Source: Micromonospora luteifusca (GTDB lineage Bacteria > Actinomycetota > Actinomycetes > Mycobacteriales > Micromonosporaceae). From it: 64,000 bases of DNA. The first letter of the stretch is position 1. Every line of letters begins with the position of its first letter. This document shows positions 16,594-25,399 of the stretch, piece after piece. Where the stretch lies: positions 992,001-1,056,000 of the forward strand of contig NZ_JAFBBP010000001.1 of NCBI RefSeq assembly GCF_016907275.1, given 5' to 3'. The position numbers were made by a program, and so were the translations under genes. The notes beneath the pieces were generated by a model that was not told where the DNA came from, did not search any database, and saw only the letters and a list, made by a program, of their open reading frames with translations.

Positions 16594-17457
16594 GTGACCT
16601 TCTCGCTCGTCGCCCGCTCCGCCGACGGCCGCCTGCATGGCGTCGCCGTCGCCAGCAAGTTCCTCGCCGCCGGTGCGCTGGTGCCGGCCGCCGCCGCCGA
16701 GGTCGGCGCACTGGCCACCCAGGCGCACGTCAACCTCGCCTACCGCCCGCAGGGCCTCACCCTGCTGCGTACCGGGGTGGCCGCCGCCGACGTGGTGGCC
16801 GGGCTGGTCGCCGCCGACCCCGAGCGGGAGCACCGCCAGCTCGGCGTGGTGGGGGTCAGCGGTTCGGGCGCCAGTTGGACCGGGCCGGCCTGCCATCCGT
16901 GGGCGGGCGGGCGGACCGGCGACGGCTGGGCCGCGCAGGGCAACGTGCTCACCGGCCCGGAGGTCGTCGACGCACTGGGTGACGCCTGGCTGGCCGGGTC
17001 GGCGCTGCCGTTCGCCGAGCGGCTCGTCGCCGCGCTGCGGGCCGGCGACGAGGCCGGCGGCGACCGGCGGGGCCGGCAGAGCGCCGGCCTGCTGGTGGTC
17101 CAGCGTGGCGGAGGGTACGCCGGCGGCAGCGATGTGCTGGTGGATCTTCGGGTGGACGACCACCCGGACCCGGTCGCCGAGTTGAGTCGGCTGCTCACCG
17201 TGCACACGATGCTGTTCAGCCGACCTGACCCGGCCACCCTGCTCGACCTGAGCGGCGCGGTCGCCGAGGAGGTGGCCGCCCTGCTCGGCGCGCTGGGCCA
17301 TTCGGTGGCGGACGACGGGACCGAGGCGGCGTTGATCTCCTGGGCCGGGCTGGAGAACCTGGAGGAGCGGCTCGTGCCGGGGCGGATCGACCCGGTGGTG
17401 TTGACGCACCTGCGCGGCGTCGCCCCGCACGTCCCCGCCCCCCGCTCCGCGAGCTGA
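16594..17457 (+). CDS. DUF1028 family protein
   Basis: 287 residues from GTG 16594. It begins FSLVARSADGRLHGVAVASK, contains AHVNLAYRPQGLTLLRTGVA, then AAQGNVLTGPEVVDAL and SAGLLVVQRGGGYAGGSDVL. These are hallmarks of DUF1028, which resembles the Ntn-hydrolase fold and is often found with amidase or catabolic genes. A C-terminal extension (SRPDPATLLDLSG onward) has a peptidoglycan-binding-like helix pattern, as in several members. It is divergent from the LLM gene with 253 bp between them. No catalytic function has been established for the family. Confidence 0.85.
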   Translation: MTFSLVARSADGRLHGVAVASKFLAAGALVPAAAAEVGALATQAHVNLAYRPQGLTLLRTGVAAADVVAGLVAADPEREHRQLGVVGVSGSGASWTGPACHPWAGGRTGDGWAAQGNVLTGPEVVDALGDAWLAGSALPFAERLVAALRAGDEAGGDRRGRQSAGLLVVQRGGGYAGGSDVLVDLRVDDHPDPVAELSRLLTVHTMLFSRPDPATLLDLSGAVAEEVAALLGALGHSVADDGTEAALISWAGLENLEERLVPGRIDPVVLTHLRGVAPHVPAPRSAS

Positions 17458-17489
17458 CCCGCCCAGGCCGGTGCCGGCCGCGACCAGGG

Positions 17490-18188
17490 TCAGCGGCCGA
17501 AGGCAAGCCAGCGGAAGCCGGCGGCGTCGATCGCGGCCTGTTCGGGGGCGGTCAACGCCGCTCGGCCGGTGGTCTTGCGGATCAGGGTCAGCTCGTCCCA
17601 GCGCAGCCCGGCCGGTGTCGGCTCGCCGCCGGTGAGCAGGTCGGCGATCACCGCAGACGCCTGCGGGGTGAGCCATGGCGGCCGGCCCAGCGCGGCGGCC
17701 AGGTCCAGACCGTGCACACCCACCTCGACGACCCGGGTCCGCAGGAACTCGGTGAGGAGCATCGCGTCGCCGTGCCGGGTGCGTACCACCCGATCGGTCG
17801 GCGCGGCGGCGATCGCCGCGTCGGTGGTCCGCCAGGCCCGGTCCAACTCGGTCGCCAGCGCTGCTCGGTCCACCTGTAGCGCGTCCTGCCGGCCACCGGC
17901 GATCCGGTCGGCGTCCACCTGCGCGGTGAACTTCGCCCTGCCGAAGTAGCCCGCGGCGTCCACCTCAGGGCGTGGCGGGGCCGGCGCGGCGAGCATGTCG
18001 GCCAGCCGGCCCACTCCGGTGCGGATGTGGGCGATCAACTCCCGGACAGTCCACGGCGGGCAGTCGGTGGGTCGGTCGAGGTCGGCGTCGACCAACTCGG
18101 CCAGGATCTCGGTGAGCTGCGCGCACTCGGCGGAGAACGCTACGCGGACGGGGTCCCTCAGGCTGCGGGCATCCAGGCTCTCGATCAT
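17490..18188 (-). CDS. Maleylpyruvate isomerase-like (DinB-type) mycothiol-dependent protein
   Basis: 232 residues. The N-terminal four-helix region contains PPWTVRELIAHI, where the first metal-binding His of the family lies, and RVVEVGVHGLDLAAALG carries the later His. This is the N-terminal MDMPI/DinB-like domain common in actinobacteria, where members use mycothiol for isomerisation or conjugation. A short C-terminal domain follows. The gene is convergent with the DUF1028 gene and lies 23 bp downstream of the PAP2 gene on the same strand. The specific reaction is unknown. Confidence 0.85.
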   Translation of the reverse strand: MIESLDARSLRDPVRVAFSAECAQLTEILAELVDADLDRPTDCPPWTVRELIAHIRTGVGRLADMLAAPAPPRPEVDAAGYFGRAKFTAQVDADRIAGGRQDALQVDRAALATELDRAWRTTDAAIAAAPTDRVVRTRHGDAMLLTEFLRTRVVEVGVHGLDLAAALGRPPWLTPQASAVIADLLTGGEPTPAGLRWDELTLIRKTTGRAALTAPEQAAIDAAGFRWLAFGR

Positions 18189-18211
18189 CCGACGACCCTA
18201 CTGCTGCTCGC

Positions 18212-19093
18212 TCAGCCCTTGACCCTGGGCACCAGCCGGTGCACGACGGTGAGCACCAACGCCATCACCACCGCCATCGTGCCGGCGATGCCGGCGGCGC
18301 TGCCCGCGTACCCGATGAACAGTGGTCGGCGGGCGAGGTCGTCCGGCCCGGTGTCGCGCAGGTCGACCAGCCAGGCCAGTGCCAGTCCGCAGGCGACCAG
18401 GGCAAGCACACCGCCGACGCCGAGCACCAGCGCCGCGATGCGGTGCGCGTCGCCGGGGGCGACCTCGGCCTGCTCCCGCTGGGTGATCAGCAGGACCAGC
18501 CCGGCCATCGCCGCCCAGACACCCACCACCAGGTACGCGGCGACCGCGTCGCTGGGCCGGTGCCAGCCGGCGGAGAGGGTGGCGACTCCGGCGACGGCGG
18601 CGTAGCCGGCGGCGAGGAAGGCACCGACCGCCCGCACCTTGGCCGGCAGCACGAGCACCAGCGCGACGGCCACCGACGCGGCCACCGTGGTGTGCCCGCT
18701 GGGCAGGCTGTTGCCCACGGCGACGCGCTCCGGGTCGAGGCCGTAGTCGGGCCGGGTCAGGCCGTGCTTCAGCAACTGGGTCGAGAGGTTCGCTCCGGCG
18801 ATCAGCAGGGTCGCGGTGATGGCCAGGGCGATCCGTCCCCGGATCAGCGCGATGAACCCGATCATCGCGGTGGCGGCCAGCAGGGAGACCACCGACATCG
18901 CGTTGAGGATCCGGTTGACGGGGCCGTCGATGGTGTCCTGCCCGATCCGGTTGCCGGTGAGCGCCACCGTGTCCACCCACTGGCCGATCCCGGTGTGCAC
19001 GGCCACCCGCCACACGGCGACGAAGGCGGCCGCCTGGACGAGGGCCAGTACGACCAACCAGACCGCGGTCCAACCCCGTGCCGTCGCGCGCAT
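18212..19093 (-). CDS. PAP2-family membrane phosphatase
   Basis: About 293 residues with six or more membrane helices. All three PAP2 signatures are present: KHGLTRPDYG (K-x6-RP), LPSGHTTVAA (PSGH) and LSAGWHRPSDAVAAY (SR/W-x-H-RPSD). Such enzymes dephosphorylate lipid phosphates or pyrophosphates, for example undecaprenyl pyrophosphate or phosphatidic acid, at the outer membrane face. ATG 19093 is preferred; a GTG two codons earlier is also in frame. It may be cotranscribed with the downstream mycothiol-type gene. Confidence 0.92.
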   Translation of the reverse strand: MRATARGWTAVWLVVLALVQAAAFVAVWRVAVHTGIGQWVDTVALTGNRIGQDTIDGPVNRILNAMSVVSLLAATAMIGFIALIRGRIALAITATLLIAGANLSTQLLKHGLTRPDYGLDPERVAVGNSLPSGHTTVAASVAVALVLVLPAKVRAVGAFLAAGYAAVAGVATLSAGWHRPSDAVAAYLVVGVWAAMAGLVLLITQREQAEVAPGDAHRIAALVLGVGGVLALVACGLALAWLVDLRDTGPDDLARRPLFIGYAGSAAGIAGTMAVVMALVLTVVHRLVPRVKG

Positions 19094-19181
19094 CCGCACA
19101 CGGTAGCGGCCGCTGGTGGCCGGACGAGCGGTGGCCCGCCGCCCGTCAACGGTTAGGTTGTGCAGAGGCGAGGAGGCGGTG

Positions 19182-19916
19182 GTGGGCGGATTCCCGGAAC
19201 GCGACAGCGGTCACGCCAAACCCGAACCGGACCAGCGGGTGCCCGCCGAGCCGGGGCCTGGAGCGCGGGCGCGGACCGAGTCGCTGGCGGAGCTGCTGGG
19301 CGGGCGGGGCGGTGCCATCGACGCCACCCTGCCGCCGCTGGCGTTCGCGGCCGGTTGGCTGCTGGGCGGCGAGTCGCTCTGGGGCGGGGTCGGCGCGGCG
19401 CTGGCCGTGGGCGCGGCGGTGGCCGGCGTACGGCTGTCCCGCGGTGATCGGCCGCGTTCGGTGCTGATCGGTCTGTTGGCCGTCTGCGTCGCGGCGCTGA
19501 TCGCGGTGCGCACCGGCCGGGCCGAGGACTTCTTTCTCATTCAGGTGCTCTCCAACGCGGCCAGCGCACTCGCCTGGGCGGTCAGCATCATCGTGCGCTG
19601 GCCACTACTCGGTGTGTTGGTCGGCGCGGTGCTGGGGCAGCGCACCCGGTGGCGGCGTGACCGGGCGTTGAGGCGCGCGTACGGCCGGGCCAGTTGGGTG
19701 TGGACGGCGACGTACGTGCTGCGGCTCGCGGTGTTCGTGCCGTTGTACCTCAGTGGGCAGGTGCTCGCACTGGTGGTGGCCCGGGTGGCCCTGACCTGGC
19801 CGCTGGTCGCCGCGGCGCTGGCACTGAGCTGGGTGGTGCTGCGGCGGTCGTTGCCGGACGGGCACCCGGGTCTGCGTCATCCGGTCACTGAGGACCCGGC
19901 CGCGGCGCCTCGCTGA
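19182..19916 (+). CDS. DUF3159 polytopic membrane protein
   Basis: About 244 residues. A charged N-terminus containing SLAELLGGRGGAIDATLPPL is followed by about six hydrophobic helices, for example PRSVLIGLLAVCVAALIAVR, WAVSIIVRWPLLGVLVGAVL and VALTWPLVAAALALSWVVL. The opening motif LLGGRGGAIDATLPPLAFAA is characteristic of actinobacterial DUF3159 proteins. Start GTG 19182 follows AGGAGG by 5 nt; GTG 19179 is adjacent. It is divergent from the PAP2 gene. Function unknown; an integral membrane role is clear. Confidence 0.85.
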   Translation: MGGFPERDSGHAKPEPDQRVPAEPGPGARARTESLAELLGGRGGAIDATLPPLAFAAGWLLGGESLWGGVGAALAVGAAVAGVRLSRGDRPRSVLIGLLAVCVAALIAVRTGRAEDFFLIQVLSNAASALAWAVSIIVRWPLLGVLVGAVLGQRTRWRRDRALRRAYGRASWVWTATYVLRLAVFVPLYLSGQVLALVVARVALTWPLVAAALALSWVVLRRSLPDGHPGLRHPVTEDPAAAPR

Positions 19917-19951
19917 CCCGGGCGAATCCGGGTGGTGGCGGGCAAAAAAGT

Positions 19952-19983
19952 GGAGAGGCCGCCACGGGGGGAGCGGCCTCTCC
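19952..19983 (-). terminator. Rho-independent terminator for the GH48 gene
   Basis: GGAGAGGCCGC pairs perfectly with GCGGCCTCTCC (11 bp). On the minus strand the hairpin is followed by a run of six T (complement of 19944-19949). It lies about 250 bp past the GH48 stop. Between them (19984-20231) I see no gene. Confidence 0.85.
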
Positions 19984-20231
19984 GGTGACGTACGTTACTC
20001 CGTCGCGGACTTCAGCGTGATCCCGTGACGGCCCGAATTTCTGGGCTTTTTCGCGGTTGGCTCCAGTCCGGGCGGTGGGGTGGGCCAGCCGATCCGCTGC
20101 GTCGGCCAGATGGCCGGCCCACCCCGGCCTGACCGTGGGTGTCAGGCCGTCCGCCGACCAGGGTCCGTCGTTCCCCGGACCCGGGCCGGACCCCGGGGTG
20201 GGCGGTCCACGCCGCCCGCCCCGGGTCGCTG

Positions 20232-23138
20232 TCAGCCGTTCGGGAACAGGCTGCCGTAGTCGGCGTACGCCATGGCGACGTCCGCCTGTGCCCAGAATCG
20301 GTGGTAGTTGAAGCTGGGCTCCGCACCACCGTTCAGGTACGCCTGCACCTTGGGCCAGTCCGGGTCGTTCTTGTAGAAGGACCGGATGTCGAGGAAGCTC
20401 TTGCCGGCGGCGATGGCGTCGCCGTTCGGCATCTTCCCGGTCCAGCCCGACGGGACGTAGAGGCCCTGCCCGGTGGACGCGTTGTAGACGTCGTCGAAGC
20501 GCCGGTAGTCGCCGCGCTTTTCGGTGGTGGAGACACCCTTGGCGTCGCTGGCGGCGGTGAGCGCGTCGAGCAGCCCCTTGGCGGTGTTCTTGGCCGCCAG
20601 GTTGCCCGACTTGGCCGCGTACGCGATCAGGGTCCGGGCGTAGGCGGCGGTGACGCCGACGTCCTGGCCCTTGGTGGTGACCTCGACGTGCAGGTTGGTG
20701 TTGGGCTGCGGGCTGGAGGGGTTCCAGGTGGTCGGCTGACCGGTCCACGCCATGTCCGACGGGATCGACCAGTTGGTGCCGAGGGTGGTGTTGGCGATCG
20801 CCCAGGGCACCCACTTGTCCAGCAGCGCCTTCGCTTTCGCGTTGCCGGTCTGCAGGTACAGCTCGGCGATCCGCTGCATCGACCAGGCCTGCATGCCGAA
20901 CCATTGGTTCGACGGCGGGTCGTTGTAGACCGGGTCGACGTCGTAGAACATGCCGTAGAAGGTGCTGGTGCCGGCCGGTGGCTGGGCGTAGCTGCCGTCC
21001 CAGCTGTTGGTGGCGCCACCGGCGATGCCGCCCTCGGAGGACTGCAGCCAGGTGTAGAACTCCAGCTGCCGTTCGAAGCTCTTGGTCCAGTCGGCGACCG
21101 CGGTCGACGACTGCGGCTTGAGCTCCGGGGTGTTGGTCAGCGCCCAGGCCGCGAACGGGTTCTGGTAGCCGAAGTGGTTGTGGCTGGAGCCGATCCGCCA
21201 GGACCAGTTCTGGCTGGCGTCGTAGGCGCCACCCCAGGCGTAGTACCAGGACAGGAGGTAGTGCGCCGAGTCCTTGCCGCTGCCGGCGGGGCAGGTGCTG
21301 GCCCCGACGCAGTTGCCGATCTTCTTGAAGTACTTGTCGAACATCGCGTACCGCAGGTAGTCACCCATCTTGGCGGCCTTGGCCACGGTGGCGGCGACGT
21401 CGGCCTGCTTGTTCTGCGCCTTGGCCCAGGTCAGCGCCCAGTACGCGGCCTGCACGGCGCGGGCGTCGGCGTCCGGGGCGTTGGTGTACTTCCACTGCTT
21501 GGCGGGGGCGCCGGTGTCCTTGACGAACAGGTCGAGGTAGCCGTACTGACCGCCGTGCTTGAAGGTGTCGCAGGACGGCTGCGGGACGGTCTCCCACACC
21601 GACTCCTGGGTGCCCCGCTGGAAGGTGTTGATGTAGGCCGGCTTGGTGGTGCCGTCACCGCAGCGGCCGAAGCCGTAGGTGTTGTCGACGTCCATCAGCC
21701 AGTGCATGCCGTAGATGTCGCCGGTGCCGTAGGTGGACTGCAACTCCGCGCGGAGCGGGTCCTGCCCGACCGAGATGTTCGGGTTCAGCGCCGAGGGGTA
21801 CTGGCTGGGCAGGTTGTACTCCGCGGCGTACTGCGGGGTGCCGGCGGAGCCCGCGGTGGGCTGGTCGGCGTGCGTCGGGATGATGTACTTCTCCATCACC
21901 GTCCAGGCATTGTTGAACGGCGCCCAGTTCTGGGTGACCCGTCCGTAGTTCGCCTCCAGCCAGAGCCAGAAGCTGAACGCCTCCGAGGTGGTCTCGTGCC
22001 CGTGGTCGGGCGCCTCGACGATCAGCGTCTCCACCGAGTGGTACGGCACGCCCTCGGGGCTGAAGTAGCCCGAGTTCTTGATCTTGCCGTACTGCTCGAG
22101 GAACTTCGCCAGGTAGGCGTTGTCGCCGCCGGGGGTGTCGTTGTCGATCTCGGTGGCGGTGACCGCCAGCGAGGCGAGACCGGTGGCGGAGGCGGTGATG
22201 GTGGCGGCGCCGCCGGCGGTGTCGGTGTCCTCCGCCGCGGCGAGGGTGACGGTGATCCCGGTGTTCCAGTTGCTCGGCGTCAGCGTGGCGGTGGCCGGCG
22301 AGACCGTGACGTCGGTGTCGCCGGTGCGGGCGAGGGTGACCGGCACGTTGGCCGTCGGCGCGGCGCTGAGCTTCAGGTTGAAGGTGGCGGTGCCACCCTC
22401 GGTGACGCTCACCGCGGACGGCGTGGCGACCAGCGTCGGGCCGCTTGCGGCGGTGACCGTGAACGCCTTCTCGTCGACCCCGATGCCGTTGGCGTTGTCG
22501 TACGCCTTGGCCTGCACGGTGTAGCTGCCGGCCGGCAGGTCCTCCTGCGTGTAGGCGTACGGAGCGGAGGTGTCGGTGTTGATCAGCAGGCCGTTGCGGT
22601 AGAACTCGACCTTGCTGATCGTCCCGTCCGGATCGCTGGCGGTGGCGGTCAGCGGCACGTCGGCCGGCGCGGTGAACGGCCCGGTCGGCAGGCCGAGGGA
22701 GACCGTCGGCGGCTGGTTGGCCGGGGTGCCGTTGCAGGGGGTGCCGTTGAGGGTGAACGAGGTCGGCTTCGGGTTGCTGCCCGAGTGGGCGCCGTTGAAG
22801 CCGATGGTGGTGGAGGCCCCGGTGCCAAGGTTGCCGTTGTACGACTCGTTGGTCGCGGTGACCTCGCTGCCGGACTGGCTGAACTTGGCCGACCAGCCCT
22901 GGGTGACCCGCTGGCTGCTGTTCGGGAAGGTCCACTTGAGCGTCCAGCTGCTGACCGCGTCACCCAGGTTCTTGATGGTGACGTTCGCGGTGAAGCCGGT
23001 GTTCCAGTCGTTGGTCGCGTAGACCACGTCGCAGGCGGGTGCGGCCTGTGCGGCGCCGGCGGGCAGGGTCACCCCGCCGATGGCGAGCACGGCGGCAGCG
23101 ATCATCGCCACTCGACGGCGTCGTGCCAGTTGTCTCAT
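20232..23138 (-). CDS. Secreted GH48 cellobiohydrolase with CBM2 and Ig-like modules
   Basis: 968 residues from ATG 23138, preceded by GAGGAG 11 nt upstream. Order: signal peptide (about 1-32), a CBM2 cellulose-binding domain (about 33-134, beginning ACDVVYATNDWNTGF and closing with GTPC), an Ig-like Big domain (about 139-226, PPTVSLGLP onward), a Calx-beta-like module (about 233-330, VSVTEGGTATFNLKL) and the GH48 domain (about 341 to the end). The catalytic acid Glu is near residue 384 in HGHETTSEAFSFW. GH48 enzymes cut cellobiose from cellulose chain reducing ends and are the key processive exocellulase of actinobacteria. It is divergent from the beta-glucosidase gene across a shared region with CebR-like operators, so cellobiose induction is likely. 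Confidence 0.97.
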   Translation of the reverse strand: MRQLARRRRVAMIAAAVLAIGGVTLPAGAAQAAPACDVVYATNDWNTGFTANVTIKNLGDAVSSWTLKWTFPNSSQRVTQGWSAKFSQSGSEVTATNESYNGNLGTGASTTIGFNGAHSGSNPKPTSFTLNGTPCNGTPANQPPTVSLGLPTGPFTAPADVPLTATASDPDGTISKVEFYRNGLLINTDTSAPYAYTQEDLPAGSYTVQAKAYDNANGIGVDEKAFTVTAASGPTLVATPSAVSVTEGGTATFNLKLSAAPTANVPVTLARTGDTDVTVSPATATLTPSNWNTGITVTLAAAEDTDTAGGAATITASATGLASLAVTATEIDNDTPGGDNAYLAKFLEQYGKIKNSGYFSPEGVPYHSVETLIVEAPDHGHETTSEAFSFWLWLEANYGRVTQNWAPFNNAWTVMEKYIIPTHADQPTAGSAGTPQYAAEYNLPSQYPSALNPNISVGQDPLRAELQSTYGTGDIYGMHWLMDVDNTYGFGRCGDGTTKPAYINTFQRGTQESVWETVPQPSCDTFKHGGQYGYLDLFVKDTGAPAKQWKYTNAPDADARAVQAAYWALTWAKAQNKQADVAATVAKAAKMGDYLRYAMFDKYFKKIGNCVGASTCPAGSGKDSAHYLLSWYYAWGGAYDASQNWSWRIGSSHNHFGYQNPFAAWALTNTPELKPQSSTAVADWTKSFERQLEFYTWLQSSEGGIAGGATNSWDGSYAQPPAGTSTFYGMFYDVDPVYNDPPSNQWFGMQAWSMQRIAELYLQTGNAKAKALLDKWVPWAIANTTLGTNWSIPSDMAWTGQPTTWNPSSPQPNTNLHVEVTTKGQDVGVTAAYARTLIAYAAKSGNLAAKNTAKGLLDALTAASDAKGVSTTEKRGDYRRFDDVYNASTGQGLYVPSGWTGKMPNGDAIAAGKSFLDIRSFYKNDPDWPKVQAYLNGGAEPSFNYHRFWAQADVAMAYADYGSLFPNG

Positions 23139-23401
23139 GTGCGCGGTGTCTCCTCGGACCAGGCCGGGACGGTCCCCGGCGAGGCGCCTGCCCGCGAGGG
23201 TGGTGGTCCGCGGGAGATTCGAGGCGCCGGGAAGGTGGTCTCCCCCGGGCCCGGCCGGGGTAGGGCGGTGCGGCCCGCACGGGAGGGGGTCCCGCCGGCT
23301 GCGATGGGGTGACCGTGACCGGAAGTGGTGCTGCCGGCTGCCCTCGGTGGACCCGCGCTCACGCGATGTGGCTCCTGTCGCGTTGAATCGACAGTCTGCC
23401 A

Positions 23402-23415
23402 TGGAAGCGCTCCCA
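23402..23415. promoter_or_regulatory. CebR-like operator upstream of the GH48 gene
   Basis: TGGAAGCGCTCCCA differs from the CebR consensus TGGGAGCGCTCCCA (known from Streptomyces) at one base. It lies 264 bp upstream of the GH48 start, where repression of cellulase transcription is expected. Confidence 0.85.
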
Positions 23416-23513
23416 CAACAAGCGCACAGGGCGCCGGATCGACTCCTTGTTTCGATCTCGTTTTGGGTCTTTCACAAAGGCGTGACGGGCGTTACAGTCG
23501 CAACATCGGTCGA

Positions 23514-23527
23514 TGGGAGCGCTTCCA
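23514..23527. promoter_or_regulatory. Second CebR-like operator in the divergent region
   Basis: TGGGAGCGCTTCCA has one mismatch to the CebR palindrome. It lies 112 bp from the first site and is the exact reverse complement of it. Two sites suggest cooperative or looping repression on the GH48 side. Confidence 0.85.
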
Positions 23528-23737
23528 TCGACAATGTTCCAACAAGAAGATCACTGGGACCGTCCCTGACGGACCCGGTGAACCAGCCCGAGGGCCGACG
23601 ACGGGCCAGCCCGGACGCCGTCGTCAGCCATCGTCCCGCCCCACGGAGGGAGGTGGAACCAGAGCCACTCGCGTGGCCCGGCTCCCGCGCGACACGCACG
23701 GCAGGACCCAAATTCCGCCCGTGTGTGTGCAGTTACG

Positions 23738-23770
23738 GTGGGGACGGGGGTTGCCCTCCCCCGTCCCCAC
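23738..23770. other. Strong hairpin (13-bp perfect stem, 7-nt loop)
   Basis: GTGGGGACGGGGG pairs exactly with CCCCCGTCCCCAC around the loop TTGCCCT. It lies 210 bp before the GH1 start and about 600 bp upstream of GH48. There is no T-run on either side. It could end a short unannotated transcript or insulate the two divergent promoters. Confidence 0.6.
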
Positions 23771-23929
23771 ACTAAACCCCCGTACACGATGGGAAAAGAG
23801 GCCGACGGGACAGGCGCGCCGCGCCGCCCGGCGGCCTCGTTCGCTGTCCGGGGCCCCCAACAGCCTCGACCCGCCATCGCCGGCCGCCATGACGGCCAGG
23901 TGACCGGGCCGGCCACTCCTGGCCTATCC

Positions 23930-23943
23930 TGGGAGCGCTCCCG
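23930..23943. promoter_or_regulatory. CebR-like operator abutting the GH1 promoter
   Basis: TGGGAGCGCTCCCG matches the CebR consensus at 13 of 14 bases. A -10-like TATCCT (23925-23930) overlaps its first base and a TGACCG lies 18 nt further upstream. Bound repressor would block the beta-glucosidase promoter, as for Streptomyces bglC. Confidence 0.88.
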
Positions 23944-23980
23944 AATCTCGGCGGTGGCCCCGTATCCACGAGGAGAATCC

Positions 23981-25324
23981 ATGTCGATACCTACTGGGCC
24001 CGCCGGCCCGCTGCGCTTCCCCGACAACTTCGGCTGGGGCGCGGCCACCTCCGCGTACCAGATCGAGGGCGCCGCCAAGGAGGACGGGCGCGGCGAGTCC
24101 GTCTGGGACACCTTCAGCCGCGTCCCAGGGCGCATCCGCAACGGCGACACGGGCGACGTGGCCGCCGACCACTACCACCGGTACGCCGAGGACCTCGACC
24201 TCATGCGCGACCTCGGGTTGCGCAGCTACCGCTTCTCCATCTCCTGGCCACGCATCCAGCCCGACGGCACCGGCGCGCCCAACCAACGCGGGCTCGACTT
24301 CTACCGCCGACTCCTCGACGGCCTGCACGAACGCGGGATCGCCCCGATGGCCACCCTGTTCCACTGGGACCTCCCCCAGGCGCTGCAGGACGCCGACGGC
24401 TGGGAATCACGCGACACCGCCTACCGCTTCGCCGACTACGCCGACCTGGTCTTCCACGCCCTCGGTGACCGGGTGCCGGCCTGGCTCACCATCAACGAGC
24501 CCAAGACCGTCGTGCAGAACGGCTACCTCACCGGCCACCACGCCCCCGGCCGGCAGGACCCGGACGCCGCCTACCTGGTCGCCCACCACCTGCAGCTCGC
24601 GCACGGGCTCGCCGTCGGCGCGCTGCGCGCCAGCGGCAATGACAGCCGGATCGGCCCCGCACTCAACCTGCACCCCTGCTACCCCGCCGACGACTCCCCG
24701 CAGGCCGCCGCGGCCGCCCGCCTCTACGACAGCTACGAGAACCGCCTCTACCTGGACTCCCTGCTCAGGGGCAGCTACCCGCAGGATCTGCTGGCCGACC
24801 TGGGCCCGCAGAGCCGGATGGTCCAGGGCGTCCGAGACGGCGACCTGGCGATCATCTCCGCGCCGATCGACCTGCTGGCCGTGCAGTACTACACGCCGAT
24901 CTACGTCACCGCCGACGGCGGCACCGAGCGGCGCTGGACGACCACCGAGGCCGAATGGCAGCAGATCTACCCCCAGGGGATGTACGACCTCCTGACCCGG
25001 GTCACCCGCGACTACGGCCCGATCCCACTCACCATCACCGAGAACGGCCTGCCCACGCCGGACACCCTGGCCGCGGACGACACCGTCCACGACGCGGGTC
25101 GGATCAGTTTCCTGCGCGACCACCTCACCGCCGTGCACCAGGCCATCGCCGCCGGGGTGCCGTTGGAGAGCTTCCACGTCTGGTCCCTGCTGGACAACTT
25201 CGAGTGGGACGCGGGCTACGACCAGCGCTGGGGACTGGTCTACGTGGACTACCCGACCCAGCGGCGGGTGCTCAAGAGCAGCGCCACCTGGTACCGCTCC
25301 GTCATCACCGACGGCGGCTTCTGA
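23981..25324 (+). CDS. bglC: GH1 beta-glucosidase (BglC-like)
   Basis: 447 residues from ATG 23981, preceded by GAGGAGA. It has the GH1 N-terminus (FPDNFGWGAATSAYQIEGAA). The acid/base Glu173 is in LTINEPK and the nucleophile Glu354 in TITENG. The substrate-site HWDLP motif and the C-terminal FEWDAGYDQRWGLVYVDY are also present. The enzyme hydrolyses cellobiose and short cello-oligosaccharides to glucose. No signal peptide is visible, so it acts inside the cell on imported sugars. The adjacent CebR-like operator and divergent cellulase fit the Streptomyces bglC model, but the gene is not next to cebEFG here. Confidence 0.95.
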   Translation: MSIPTGPAGPLRFPDNFGWGAATSAYQIEGAAKEDGRGESVWDTFSRVPGRIRNGDTGDVAADHYHRYAEDLDLMRDLGLRSYRFSISWPRIQPDGTGAPNQRGLDFYRRLLDGLHERGIAPMATLFHWDLPQALQDADGWESRDTAYRFADYADLVFHALGDRVPAWLTINEPKTVVQNGYLTGHHAPGRQDPDAAYLVAHHLQLAHGLAVGALRASGNDSRIGPALNLHPCYPADDSPQAAAAARLYDSYENRLYLDSLLRGSYPQDLLADLGPQSRMVQGVRDGDLAIISAPIDLLAVQYYTPIYVTADGGTERRWTTTEAEWQQIYPQGMYDLLTRVTRDYGPIPLTITENGLPTPDTLAADDTVHDAGRISFLRDHLTAVHQAIAAGVPLESFHVWSLLDNFEWDAGYDQRWGLVYVDYPTQRRVLKSSATWYRSVITDGGF

Positions 25325-25349
25325 ACGGGCCGCCACCCGGACGGCCGGG

Positions 25350-25389
25350 CCCGGACGGCTCGGCTCTGGTGAGCCGGCGACCGTCCGGG
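25350..25389. terminator. Hairpin between convergent GH1 and roadblock genes
   Basis: CCCGGACGG pairs with CCGTCCGGG, with an inner CGGCT/AGCCG stem. It lies 25 bp past the GH1 stop and 11 bp from the roadblock stop, so it can serve both strands. No T-run. Confidence 0.65.
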
Positions 25390-25399
25390 ACTCGGCCAG

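Larger units (their letters stand above)
23139..23980. other. 842-bp divergent regulatory region between GH48 and GH1 genes
   Basis: No convincing gene lies here; the open frames lack family resemblance or a ribosome site. It holds three operator-like palindromes and one strong hairpin, listed separately. The stretch 23560-23930 has no assigned role. Confidence 0.7.

Noticed and set aside
20139..23312. A long + strand open frame across the GH48 gene
   Set aside because: No family resemblance; the opposite strand encodes a complete multidomain cellulase.
23551..23980. Small coding frames upstream of the GH1 gene, including an N-terminal extension of the GH1 protein
   Set aside because: The GH1 similarity and ribosome site place the start at 23981; the upstream reading would run through the operator and has no domain.
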